Positions 44,361 through 53,025 of a stretch of 64,000 nucleotides of DNA are shown piece by piece. The notes under the pieces are model-generated. The model was not told the DNA's origin. It worked only from the letters and a program-made list of their open reading frames with translations, and ran no database searches. The DNA is taken from assembly GCF_002007235.1 (NCBI RefSeq), contig NZ_MUHW01000007.1, forward strand, positions 1 to 64,000. Direction: 5' to 3'. The DNA comes from Oribacterium sp. C9 (GTDB taxonomy: Bacteria; Bacillota; Clostridia; Lachnospirales; Lachnospiraceae). Position 1 is the first letter of the stretch. Every line of letters begins with the position of its first letter. Position numbers and translations under genes: made by a program.

Positions 44361-44656
44361 TATGCCCTCCCGGCTTATATACTCTTTATTTTCTGTACTT
44401 TTTATTCTCTTTGATATGTGATGATTATATGACTCACTGTATTTAATTTCTATATATGAAACCGATTCTGAAAGTACATGCAAGTTCTTTATCATTATGT
44501 CGGTTTTAAAGAAAATTTACGCCTTATTTTTTGTACATAACGCATAATAACGATTCATGATTTACATTGTTATCACCACCTCTTAAGAATCAGAAGTTCT
44601 CTCATATCACATCCGGAAGATCAGTAGTGTTCAGCTTGAAAATTTCATTTCAAAAA

Positions 44657-44692
44657 ATAAAAAAACTCCTGTCCATTTGAACAGAAGTTTCA
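44657..44692 (-). terminator. Intrinsic terminator of the lipid-like operon
   Basis: AAACT-c-CTGT (44663-44672) and ACAG-a-AGTTT (44681-44690). On the minus strand it is followed by TTTTTTTATTTTTTG. It follows the GNAT gene stop at 44729 by about 40 bp and ends that minus-strand operon. Confidence 0.8.
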
Positions 44693-44728
44693 GTAGATAT
44701 TTCAGGATATGAATATTAAAAGTCTCTA

Positions 44729-45832
44729 TCAGCATTTCCCCAGACTCTTCCTGAGAAGAATGTATTCCATCTTTTTATCCAGAAGATCGTTGTAGTAGGC
44801 TCCGGTGGCTTTATTTTCAAGTATCAGTGCCTTGATAGGTACACGACCGTTTCGGTAGAGTTCTCTCCTTATAAGCTCCGCCATAACACTTCCGAGCCCA
44901 AGATGAGCCGGATCCACTCCCATATATAGATAGACCATTTCCTTGGGGTTTCTCTTTATCAAGAGCACTTTCAAAAGCTTAATGACAGTCATCCTTCCAA
45001 AGAGATTTTGATAGAAATTCGGCACACTTATGGAAAATGCAGCAAGCTTTTCGTCCTTGTAAATGAGTATCACATCATTAGCGGAAAGAATCATCTTGAG
45101 GTTATGAAACAGAGCATAAAACGCTTCGTAACTGATCCTTTTATATCCCGGAAAGGATGCGTACAGCTCTATCAACAGGTCATAAATCTCCCGGATAATT
45201 TCATCGAATTTCCTTATTTCCAGATTACGGAACTCATACCCCTTCTTCAGGAACTGCCCGACTCTTTCCACATATTTTGGTTTTCCTTCTTTTTCAGTGA
45301 TTTTATGAAGCCTGAAGGAATAGTATTTTTTCCAGACTGAAAAGCCGCACTGCTCCCAAAGTTCTGTATAGTAAGGCTTATTCCATGGTTCTCCGGTATA
45401 TGGTTTATATGAATCTATATACGTATTCTTTGAACAGTAATCAAATATCTTAAATCTGTAGCCTATCCATATGGATGAGTCAACCGGACCGATGATATCA
45501 TTCTTTCCCTTATCTCTTACTATTTCCTCTGTTTTTTCCATGAGTGCCCTGCAGGCTTTTATATCTTCTATACATTCAAAAAATCCGAGATAAGCACTTT
45601 CCTCCTCATCATAAAAAGTCAGAAGCCCTCTTGCTGCAGCTTTATCTTTATCATCAACTACCACTATAGGAACAACAGAAAAATCTCTGCTCAAAGGATG
45701 CGTGCCATCAAGCAGCGCCTTCTCTGCGCCAAAATCCTGAGGACAGATCTCTCCCCTATACAGCTTTTCCGGCAGTTTCAGAAACAGGTCTTTTATTTTC
45801 TCAATATTTCCGGTTAAACATTTATATTCCAA
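44729..45832 (-). CDS. GNAT-fold acyltransferase-like protein
   Basis: 367 residues starting at TTG 45830-45832 (GGAG is 8 bp away), 4 bp after the preceding gene. The C-terminal third has a GNAT acyl-CoA-binding motif, YMGVDPAHLGLGSVMAELI, and the N-terminal half looks like a second, degenerate GNAT or YghO-like domain (LLTFYDEEESAYLGFFECIE, IIGPVDSSIWIGYRFKIFDY). The family includes lipid and amino-acid N-acyltransferases. In this operon it could acylate a lipid-head or sugar precursor. Function unproven. Confidence 0.65.
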   Translation of the reverse strand: MEYKCLTGNIEKIKDLFLKLPEKLYRGEICPQDFGAEKALLDGTHPLSRDFSVVPIVVVDDKDKAAARGLLTFYDEEESAYLGFFECIEDIKACRALMEKTEEIVRDKGKNDIIGPVDSSIWIGYRFKIFDYCSKNTYIDSYKPYTGEPWNKPYYTELWEQCGFSVWKKYYSFRLHKITEKEGKPKYVERVGQFLKKGYEFRNLEIRKFDEIIREIYDLLIELYASFPGYKRISYEAFYALFHNLKMILSANDVILIYKDEKLAAFSISVPNFYQNLFGRMTVIKLLKVLLIKRNPKEMVYLYMGVDPAHLGLGSVMAELIRRELYRNGRVPIKALILENKATGAYYNDLLDKKMEYILLRKSLGKC

Positions 45833-45836
45833 AAAC

Positions 45837-48140
45837 TCATCTCCTCAAAATACGTGTCACAGTTCCTTCATATGCATCGAGCTCTACCATGTCTCCCGTT
45901 CTAAGCACTCTTGCTGCGTCCCTGACATTGACAACAGAGGGCTTACCGAGTTCTCTTGTGATGATGGCCGTGTGACTGAGCATTGAGCCCTTTTCCGCAA
46001 TTATCCCGAGAGCCGGTTTTATGAGGAAAACCCATCCGGGATCGGTCATTCTGGTCACTATGATCTTTCCACTTGTATCCAGCTTCTGATCAGCTTTATC
46101 TATGACCAGAACCTCTCCTTTCACTCTTCCCGGTGAAGACGGGATACCCTTAAGAACTTCAGAGCTCCTCACTATATCTGCACATATATTACAAACAGGC
46201 TTGTCTGTCACTTTGTCGCCATAGACCAGTCTGCTGTATGCAGGAATTTTTTTGAAGCCTTCATATCGTAGTTTTCTTTCCTGAATCAGTCTCAAAAAGT
46301 CTTCATTTCGTTGCGTTATTTCAGGATCACGAAGTCTGTCGATCTTTACTCCTGTACGATCCTCTGGTTCATGTGAACATCTTTCTGCTTCTTCTCTCAC
46401 TTCCCAAAGAGTAAGATAGAACACATCCCGGACTTCTGAGATCCTTCCCTGCTCCTTCAGAATTTCACCTATCTTCATCATGATGCTTCTCACCATGCCG
46501 AAAATTCTGGTCCTGTTCATTCTGGATATTTCTCGATTCGCTATGCCCAGCTTTGCACGTTTCACAAGAAAAGAACCTCTTTCAACAGTCTCATGCCCAA
46601 TCTCATCAGGAATATCATCCCGTAGATGAGTCATTACATATTCATCAAAAAGCTCCGGATCAGTACGATATGTTCTTGTTTCAAGCTTCAATTCTTCAAG
46701 ACAGCGATCACCGTATTTTTCAATATAGTTTTGCTTTTCATGCAGATACTCCGATGAAAAACAGGCTTCATCATTTACCTTTGAAAAACCCGACTCAACT
46801 GTATCGGCAAAGGAGTCTATAGGACTACTGATAGAACATTCCAGGTTTTTCTTGGCAAGCCTGATGATACGGTTCAGAGCTTCCACCGGACGCATACTCT
46901 CAAGCTCTTTTATATGGGAGATCTCTTCGGGATGTCTTCTACCTGCAAGATACGTATAGATAAATGCATACATATCGTTAACAAGTGTGATATCCCAGAG
47001 AGGTATCAACTCTTCCTCTATATCGCTGTATATCTTCAGTAAACCTCTTATTTCTTCGTTGGAATTTCTTCCATATCCCTCTATCCTTTCCAAATAACCG
47101 GGATAAAGCTCGGAAAATTTATCATTCAGCTTTGTCATTTCCTCAGGTGTAGTATGAAGATATTTCAAAAAAGAAAAGAGAACATGTCCCTTTTCAAAAA
47201 AGCCTGCGTGAAAATCAACAGATATATCCTTATTGCTGACGCCAAGCATTTCCTGCCATACCGAGATTATCTTACCTGAAAACGGAAGGATGGAGAGGAT
47301 GTTATACCAGTTTGTGATGTCATAGTATACCCGTCCGTTTGCCTCCCTCACCATGTTCTGAAATACAGGCTCCATCTTTTTCACAAGTGCTTCGTTACCT
47401 GTAAGACGTCTTACCATGGCTCTGAAGATGTCTCTGTATATTTCTTTTACAAAGCTTTGTGTCATAGGCAGAGATATCCCGGGATAGCTTTCTACGATGT
47501 TACTGTTATCAAGTATTATCCTGCGGTTGAAGGAAAGTGTAGTGATGGGACGGGCCTGAAGGACGTAGACATTGGCATCCTTTACTGCAAACTCTATATC
47601 CATATCCTTTTGAAATATCTCTTTTATACGTTTTCCGGTATCTACCAGAAGTTTTATGACTTCGTTTCCGGCAAGAACCGCATCCTCCTGCTGTTCATAA
47701 TAAAACAGGTCGTCATCCAGGTTATAGTAATAGGCGGTGGTGTCACATCTGTCTTCCACCACATTCTCACCAAGTCCTTTTCCTATGACCACCACGGACT
47801 CATTAAGGATTCCGAGCGGGTTAGCGGTAAAAAGTACTCCCGAGAAATCAGCATCCACCATTTCCTGGATTATGACCTTCATGTGGGATCCGTACTGTTT
47901 TCCGCTTTCCAGAACTCTCTTTACAGCATCGGAAATATCGGATTTTTTCACATTAAGCTCTGTATGGAACTGTCCCGCATAGGACATTTGCTCTCCGTCT
48001 TCAAGATCTGATGAGGAACGTACGGCATATTTCTTATCAGGAAGCCCTTTTATTATCTTGTCTTCAGGACTTTCCACAACGACAAACTTCGGAACGGGAA
48101 ATCCCTTTTCTTTTAAAATCCTCAGGTTTTCAGCTTTCAT
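45837..48140 (-). CDS. PEP-synthase/rifampin-phosphotransferase-like phosphotransferase
   Basis: 767 residues. The N-terminal ATP-grasp domain has YAVRSSSDLEDGEQMSYAGQ and IIQEMVDADFSGVLFTANP. The middle ~400 residues are helical. The C-terminal swivelling domain has a GSMLSHTAIITRELGKP phospho-His motif, and GRVKGEVLVIDK precedes it. It lacks the PEP-binding barrel of true PEP synthase, so its architecture matches rifampin phosphotransferase: the ATP beta-phosphate passes via His to a substrate held by the middle domain. In this operon a lipid or polyprenol substrate is conceivable. Antibiotic inactivation is another possibility. Confidence 0.8.
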   Translation of the reverse strand: MKAENLRILKEKGFPVPKFVVVESPEDKIIKGLPDKKYAVRSSSDLEDGEQMSYAGQFHTELNVKKSDISDAVKRVLESGKQYGSHMKVIIQEMVDADFSGVLFTANPLGILNESVVVIGKGLGENVVEDRCDTTAYYYNLDDDLFYYEQQEDAVLAGNEVIKLLVDTGKRIKEIFQKDMDIEFAVKDANVYVLQARPITTLSFNRRIILDNSNIVESYPGISLPMTQSFVKEIYRDIFRAMVRRLTGNEALVKKMEPVFQNMVREANGRVYYDITNWYNILSILPFSGKIISVWQEMLGVSNKDISVDFHAGFFEKGHVLFSFLKYLHTTPEEMTKLNDKFSELYPGYLERIEGYGRNSNEEIRGLLKIYSDIEEELIPLWDITLVNDMYAFIYTYLAGRRHPEEISHIKELESMRPVEALNRIIRLAKKNLECSISSPIDSFADTVESGFSKVNDEACFSSEYLHEKQNYIEKYGDRCLEELKLETRTYRTDPELFDEYVMTHLRDDIPDEIGHETVERGSFLVKRAKLGIANREISRMNRTRIFGMVRSIMMKIGEILKEQGRISEVRDVFYLTLWEVREEAERCSHEPEDRTGVKIDRLRDPEITQRNEDFLRLIQERKLRYEGFKKIPAYSRLVYGDKVTDKPVCNICADIVRSSEVLKGIPSSPGRVKGEVLVIDKADQKLDTSGKIIVTRMTDPGWVFLIKPALGIIAEKGSMLSHTAIITRELGKPSVVNVRDAARVLRTGDMVELDAYEGTVTRILRR

Positions 48141-48219
48141 TATATATTCCTAAAATTCGATATCGTCCCGCTACCTATCTTATGGTATCAAGGTTAACCG
48201 TTCAGTCATGAGATCAGTG

Positions 48220-49131
48220 TTACAGTATCTTTCCAAATATCAGATACAGCACTACTGTCAGTATCATGGTGCTTTCCTGAAGATATGTATATCTCTCAAC
48301 CTTTGTCACGATCCTGTATTTAAGAGGATCCTTTTTATATTCTATAAATTTCAAGCTCATCCAGAGTACCAGTATGAGAAGTGCCAGAACTGAAAGTTTA
48401 TTCAGGTTCCACACCAGTATGAAGTTTGTAATGATATCGATCCAGGTGACTATAAAAACAAAATTCACAGACTGCTTATATCCGAAAAGCTTTGAATATG
48501 TGACATACTCTGTTTCCTCCTGAGGAGCTCTGATCTTTCTGGATACCTCCCATATAAGGGCAGGAAAATACAGGGTGAAACATGCAAGAACATTCATGAG
48601 ATCCACCGGAATCACATTATATTTGATGACTGTGAATGAGATGATATAGATATTCATCAGTATCTGAACCGGATTGTGAGTCACCAGTGCAAGGGGCAGA
48701 GACTTCGCTATCTTATGCTTCTGAAAGAACCACACTGCCATAAGTGAACCGTAGGTATAGAGTATAAGACAGAATATGAAATTCGGCATGTACAGATAGT
48801 TTATGATAAGTGTAAATGCTATAAGAAGCCCTATAAATACAGCAAGGTCCTTTTTGTGAACTCTTCCTGATGGAAGTGGTCGTGTATTGAAAAGTCTCAG
48901 ATCCAGTTCATAATCCTTGAAATCATCTGCTATTCTAAGCCAGAAAAGAAAGCTGAATACTGTAAAGCCTGCTATGACTTCCTGGATTCCGAGACTGAAG
49001 GATGTGATTCCATGATTAAGCAGTATTATAAAATATATCTCTGCCGCAACGATATATCCAAGAGCCAGTCTCGGCAGGATCGGATACATCTCCTTCTGAT
49101 AGATATTCAGTCTTTTAATTGCATTGATCAT
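48220..49131 (-). CDS. UbiA-family prenyltransferase
   Basis: 303 residues, about nine membrane helices. The first Asp-rich motif is ADDFKDYELDLRLFNTRPLP, where NxxxDxxxD is partly kept (Asp 69, 70, 73, 77 region). The second site near YSKLFGYKQSVNF is degenerate. UbiA proteins transfer a prenyl group to an aromatic ring or glycerol phosphate, including the archaeal digeranylgeranylglyceryl phosphate synthases. The neighbours (CDP-archaeol-synthase-like and diacylglycerol kinase) favour a lipid role here. Repeat copy B lies directly upstream (49161 on). Confidence 0.82.
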   Translation of the reverse strand: MINAIKRLNIYQKEMYPILPRLALGYIVAAEIYFIILLNHGITSFSLGIQEVIAGFTVFSFLFWLRIADDFKDYELDLRLFNTRPLPSGRVHKKDLAVFIGLLIAFTLIINYLYMPNFIFCLILYTYGSLMAVWFFQKHKIAKSLPLALVTHNPVQILMNIYIISFTVIKYNVIPVDLMNVLACFTLYFPALIWEVSRKIRAPQEETEYVTYSKLFGYKQSVNFVFIVTWIDIITNFILVWNLNKLSVLALLILVLWMSLKFIEYKKDPLKYRIVTKVERYTYLQESTMILTVVLYLIFGKIL

Positions 49132-49160
49132 TTCTTTATTCTCTTTCGTACTCTGTTTAA

Positions 49161-49360
49161 TATGATATAAGTGTCATGAAGTCTATCCTCCACTTGTGCT
49201 TGCACAAAAGTGGAGGATAGACTTCATGACACGCCCCACATGACACGTGGCAGATTCCGCAGGAATCTGGCATACAGCGTCAGCCCTTCGCGAAACGAAC
49301 TAAATGAGCTGACATTCCCAGAGAGCACGTAAGGACGATTTATCGGCCTGAGACTTCCGG
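49161..49360. repeat. Repeat copy B with 25-bp perfect hairpin
   Basis: Left end TATGATATAAGTGTCAT (49161-49177) matches the terminal repeat of copy C. GTGTCATGAAGTC...CCACTT (49171-49195) and its exact complement (49208-49232) form a 25-bp perfect stem with inner GTGC/GCAC. The body through ~49310 is nearly identical to copy C (CGCCCCACATGACACGTGGC, AGATTCCGCAGGAATCTGG). The right end is diverged or truncated: GAGACTT near 49350, with no clear terminal repeat. Copy B sits inside an operon, between the CarS-like and UbiA genes. Confidence 0.7.
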
Positions 49361-49381
49361 AAACTTAAGCACATTACTCTA

Positions 49382-49969
49382 CTACAGGTTTCTTCTCACT
49401 TTCAGTCTGTAAAGAACTAAATTTATCGATATATGTGTGAATCCCCCGACGATTATATATAGAAAATACTTCCACACCGGTATCCTGCTGGTGACAAACA
49501 GAATAAGCATCACTCCGAAAAGGCTGTCTATCTGGTCAATGACAAAAAACAATATGTTTTGAGTCTTTCCAGGCTCTATATCTATACGTCTTTTCACAAA
49601 ACTGTTCGGAAGCTCAAAAAGCATATAGGAGAAGCCAAAGTACGCACCAACGGAGACATTGTACCAAAAGTCATTTCTGTAAATGACGTAAAGCTCATTC
49701 ATTTTCTCTAGATCTGTCACCTTGCAAAACTCTCCCCACAGAACTGAAGTTAAGATGCTTATGACTATCATGCTGAAAAAGCCGATCCATGTTTTGTTGT
49801 CACCGAATATCCTCTTTCCGTCACTGAAACATCTGCCACCATCTATAGGATATTTCCATCTTTTATAGAACGGGGTTTTTACGAAAATCATATTGAGGAT
49901 ACCGGCAAGGATCACCGGCATCAGGGTAATATACATTCCCGGAATCATATTCATAAACCTTTGAATCAC
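49382..49969 (-). CDS. CDP-archaeol synthase (CarS)-like / CDP-alcohol-type cytidylyltransferase
   Basis: 195 residues, about five membrane segments. Motifs KYPIDGGRCFSDGKRIFGD with NKTWIGFF and, near the C terminus, RRIDIEPGK and VIDQIDSLFG match CDP-archaeol synthase and CdsA-like enzymes, which make CDP-activated lipids from CTP. The start is uncertain: GTG 49967-49969, or ATG 49954 or 49948, the last spaced 9 bp from AAGG. Neighbours are a diacylglycerol kinase (upstream) and UbiA prenyltransferase (downstream). In Bacteria this pairing is uncommon. Confidence 0.72.
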   Translation of the reverse strand: MIQRFMNMIPGMYITLMPVILAGILNMIFVKTPFYKRWKYPIDGGRCFSDGKRIFGDNKTWIGFFSMIVISILTSVLWGEFCKVTDLEKMNELYVIYRNDFWYNVSVGAYFGFSYMLFELPNSFVKRRIDIEPGKTQNILFFVIDQIDSLFGVMLILFVTSRIPVWKYFLYIIVGGFTHISINLVLYRLKVRRNL

Positions 49970-50068
49970 TTTCTTTGAACGGTCATAGATTTAATTGCAG
50001 CTCCCGGTTCATGGAATTTATGCGATCAAATCTTTATTTTTGTTTCATTTATACTTTGACACTATGGT

Positions 50069-50482
50069 TTATCTTCCCAAGGTCTCGATCAGGATCATGA
50101 TCTCTACCGAAAAATATCCGAATCCCCAGAAAAGTACGGTGGCAGCAGCTATATCCTTTACTGTACCAAGAGCAGGATGCATATCAGTGGAAACAAAATC
50201 GCAAAGATGCTCCACAGCAGTGTTTATGAGCTCCGCAGAGATAACTCCGGAAACCACAATGGCATAAGCTATGTAAAAAACACTTCTTACTCCTATATAA
50301 AGATTGAATAACAGGAAAAAAATGGCGATAAAAAGATAATAAGCAAAGTTCTTTTCAGTTTTGAAGGCTGTGATCATACCTCGGGCAGCACAGATTATGC
50401 TGTCCAGAAAAGTCTTGTTTTTGAATGTTTTCGTAGACACTACTGTGGCTTCAAGCCCACAACTCTCGATATGTTTAACCAT
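50069..50482 (-). CDS. Diacylglycerol kinase / undecaprenol kinase DgkA family
   Basis: 137 residues with three predicted helices. The conserved region SAELINTAVEHLCDFV with the active-site Glu and the TVKDIAAATVLFWG helix identify the prokaryotic DgkA family. In Firmicutes such proteins mainly phosphorylate undecaprenol. Here, as first gene of the operon with CarS-like and UbiA genes, another prenol or glycerolipid substrate is possible. The N-terminal extension is ~25 residues longer than usual. SD AAGGG. Confidence 0.85.
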   Translation of the reverse strand: MVKHIESCGLEATVVSTKTFKNKTFLDSIICAARGMITAFKTEKNFAYYLFIAIFFLLFNLYIGVRSVFYIAYAIVVSGVISAELINTAVEHLCDFVSTDMHPALGTVKDIAAATVLFWGFGYFSVEIMILIETLGR

Positions 50483-50506
50483 TCCCTTACTCCTTACCCA
50501 CTACTT

Positions 50507-50570
50507 CAAAAAAAATCAGAGTCACAAAGACTTTCGCCCCGGATGAGGCAAAACTCTCGTAACTCTGACA
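50507..50570 (-). terminator. Intrinsic terminator after the unknown gene at 50620
   Basis: Long imperfect hairpin from TCAGAGTCACAAAGAC (~50516) to GTAACTCTGA (~50569), with inner TTTCGCC / GGCAAAA pairing. The minus strand is followed by a run of eight T (complement of 50507-50514). It separates the unknown gene upstream from dgkA. Confidence 0.75.
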
Positions 50571-50619
50571 TCATATCACAGCTTTTTTCTACTCCAAAGA
50601 GAAAAGGAAATAGTGTAAG

Positions 50620-51396
50620 TTAACTGTAAATCTCTCCATATACAAAACTGCAGAACTCATTCAGTGTTCTGTAGTCAGGTTTTCTATAATACTCCTGAAG
50701 AAGTTCCCTGTATCTTTCATCATTCTCTCTTAAATGAATATCCGATATGCTCTGCTGTTTCTTTCTTATCTTGAAATTTTCTTTGAAATCTCTGAAGAAA
50801 AGCCCGTTTCCGTTCCTGTAAAGTTCAAAATACTTATAGGCAGCTGCACTTCTGAGAAGCACAGCATCTGACACATTTCTGAAATTACCGGGCTTTTCCT
50901 TCCTGAAATCCAGAAATCTGAACTGATAATCCGTAACACTGCTGTTCACCTCTTTAAGAAGCTTATCATCCGACCAGTCCAGACTGTTAAGCACCGAATC
51001 ACAGACATCTATCACAAGCTCCCCTTTGATGGAGCTCTTATCTATAAGATATTCAAATTTATATGGGTGATACTTTTCGATATAGTTACTGAGACTCATA
51101 TTGTAATCTGCAGCGACTTCTCTATAGCTTTCGGCCGAGGCAACACCTATATTCACAGGCTCACTGGCCATGGTGGACTTCTCCTGTTCAACCTTGTCTA
51201 TAAGATAAAAAACATCTGTTTCGAAATAAAGTGCGACCTCAGGAATAGTCGGTGTCACGAGGCAGGCATTGATAAATGCGGTATCCATATGATCCGCATT
51301 GACACAATACACCGCATCAAATCCCAGGTAATCAAAAATAGCTCTCTTTTTAGTCGAATCTCTCCAGTCGTAGGGTTGAAAAGTCAGAAATCTCAT
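50620..51396 (-). CDS. Protein of unknown function
   Basis: 258 residues, soluble, mixed alpha-beta, no signal or membrane segment. Notable elements are an N-terminal LTFQPYDWRDSTKKR, a D-x-C-rich FDAVYCVNADHMDTAFINAC stretch, and a basic C-terminal half (FRDFKENFKIRKKQQ). No family was recognised. The ribosome site is poor (AGGAAAC, 11 bp away). It sits alone between a terminator and an AraC-type regulator, all on the minus strand, so a link to either side is unclear. Confidence 0.6.
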   Translation of the reverse strand: MRFLTFQPYDWRDSTKKRAIFDYLGFDAVYCVNADHMDTAFINACLVTPTIPEVALYFETDVFYLIDKVEQEKSTMASEPVNIGVASAESYREVAADYNMSLSNYIEKYHPYKFEYLIDKSSIKGELVIDVCDSVLNSLDWSDDKLLKEVNSSVTDYQFRFLDFRKEKPGNFRNVSDAVLLRSAAAYKYFELYRNGNGLFFRDFKENFKIRKKQQSISDIHLRENDERYRELLQEYYRKPDYRTLNEFCSFVYGEIYS

Positions 51397-51554
51397 ACTG
51401 CCAATGTTTCCTCATGCTGTCATCACTAACCATTACCCTATTTATATCGTGAAGAAACGAAACATATATAAATGTACAGTATCTAAAATTCCCGGATATA
51501 ATTAAAAATCACTGTAGACAATGAAATACTGATTTAACAATATACAAGCTGATT

Positions 51555-52448
51555 TTACTTTTTATTTTTCTTTCTCCACTCCAGCGGTGTACATCCGAAT
51601 TCTTTCATAAACAGACGGTTAAAATAGCTCTGCTCTCCTATGCCACAGGCATTGGCGATATAGGATATGGGTTCATCGCTTGACAAGAGCAGCTTACTTC
51701 CCATCTCCAGCCTATAGCTGTTCAGAAAATTAACAGGAGTCTTCTGCGTGAATTTGGTGAATAGATTCCCGCACTTAGAACGGCTTACACCGGCTGCTCC
51801 CGCGATGTCATCCAATGTGATCTTTTCATTGTAATGCTCATAGATATATGCAGTCATCCTCCTCTGAAGCGCTATATCACTGTTGTATGAAACCGGTATA
51901 TCCGTTTCGGAAATATAGACCTGATACAGCCTCCTGAAGATCATGTAAATATATCCTATCACATCAAGTTCGTAGCCAGCCGGTCGTTCGGCAATGAGAT
52001 CATACAAGGCATCAAAGATGTCCGAGATCAGTTTTGCATAGCTGTTCCTTCCATCCATCTGAACATGAGCAAAATCCGGGTTTCGTATGATAGGAAGGAT
52101 ATACTTTTCATATATCTCCCTGTTCTGTGACAGCATCTCTGTTTTTACAGTCAGTACATCCAGATCTCCTGTCACATCTTCTGTATTATAAACTCTGTGG
52201 AGAGTATCATAATTTATGAAGCAAAGCTCTCCGGGATTCAGTAGAACGTCCGAATCATTTACATGACAATGTATACTGCCTTTTCTTATTCGGATGATCT
52301 CTATCTCATCATGCCAATGCAAAAGTTCCTCATGATTGATCTCGGAACGGACTATCTTCTGCTCAAGTTTGACAGGCAAACATCCAAATTCAAATACCGT
52401 ACCTTTTCTTTCTATTTTTTTAGGTGATCCAGTAAAAGCTAAATCCAC
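51555..52448 (-). CDS. AraC-family transcriptional regulator with cupin sensor
   Basis: 297 residues starting at GTG 52446-52448 (AGAGGAAAA spaced 7 bp). The N-terminal cupin has ELLHWHDEIEIIRIRKGSIH and the C-terminal domain has two HTH units (ITLDDIAGAAGVSRSKCGNL, EPISYIANACGIGEQSYFNR), ending with FGCTPLEWRKK. Such proteins activate carbohydrate genes. No clear target operon lies next to it. The 577-bp region upstream (52449-53025) contains repeat copy C and otherwise AT-rich DNA with nothing recognised. Confidence 0.88.
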   Translation of the reverse strand: MDLAFTGSPKKIERKGTVFEFGCLPVKLEQKIVRSEINHEELLHWHDEIEIIRIRKGSIHCHVNDSDVLLNPGELCFINYDTLHRVYNTEDVTGDLDVLTVKTEMLSQNREIYEKYILPIIRNPDFAHVQMDGRNSYAKLISDIFDALYDLIAERPAGYELDVIGYIYMIFRRLYQVYISETDIPVSYNSDIALQRRMTAYIYEHYNEKITLDDIAGAAGVSRSKCGNLFTKFTQKTPVNFLNSYRLEMGSKLLLSSDEPISYIANACGIGEQSYFNRLFMKEFGCTPLEWRKKNKK

Positions 52449-52473
52449 TTTTTTCCTCTTTCTGTTATAATAA

Positions 52474-52732
52474 TGATATAAGTGTCATAAGTCTATCCTC
52501 CACTTTTGTGCAAGCACAAGTGGAGGATAGACTTCATGACACGCCCCACATGACACGTGGCAGATTCCGCAGGAATCTGGTATACAGCGTCAGCCCTTCG
52601 CGGTACGTGACAAGTTCCCGAAGGGGACTTGCCATATAGCGCCAGCCCACGCGAAGCGTATTCCAATGAGCTGACGTTCCCAACAGCGCATAGCGCGTAG
52701 CGGTCTGATATCGACTTTTGACACTCACATCA
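52474..52732. mobile_element. MITE-like element with terminal inverted repeats (repeat copy C)
   Basis: About 259 bp. The left end (52474-52493) and the complement of the right end (52713-52732) agree at 17 of 20 bases: TGATATAAGTGTCATAAGTC versus TGATGTGAGTGTCAAAAGTC. Inside is the long hairpin (arms 52481-52509 and 52518-52542) and several smaller inverted repeats such as AGATTCC-gc-AGGAATCT. Both flanks are AT-rich, with AATA on each side as a possible target duplication. On the minus strand the region is open for a ~74-codon peptide with LGTSAHW. A similar LGTQAHW occurs in copy D. Confidence 0.6.
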
Positions 52733-53025
52733 TAATAATGAAAGCTACCGAAATTCATATGTCAGGTGTCATTTTTCTTTTGTATAACACACTTTTTGTT
52801 TTTACACAATATTTTAGAACGTACGATATTGTCCAAATTTTAAATTAAATATTGCAATCTTTATCCTTTCTCAAATGATATTATACAAACACAAGCGAAA
52901 CAGATATCGCTGAGGCACCTGCTTCCCGGAGTTTAAAGAATCTGATTCGCATTAAATATGAACATCATTTTTACATTATCCATATATAAAAACAGGATAA
53001 TTATTTAAAGAAAGAAGGTCTAAAT

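Noticed and set aside
47457-48011. 184-codon plus-strand open frame
   Set aside because: Antisense to the ATP-grasp domain of the phosphotransferase gene, with no ribosome site or motif.
45837-48140. True PEP synthase (ppsA)
   Set aside because: The C-terminal PEP-binding barrel is missing, and the phospho-His domain is at the C-terminal end, as in rifampin phosphotransferase-type enzymes.
52534-52758. 74-codon protein gene within repeat copy C
   Set aside because: It lies almost entirely inside the structured repeat, with no ribosome site. The shared peptide pattern is reported as an observation only.
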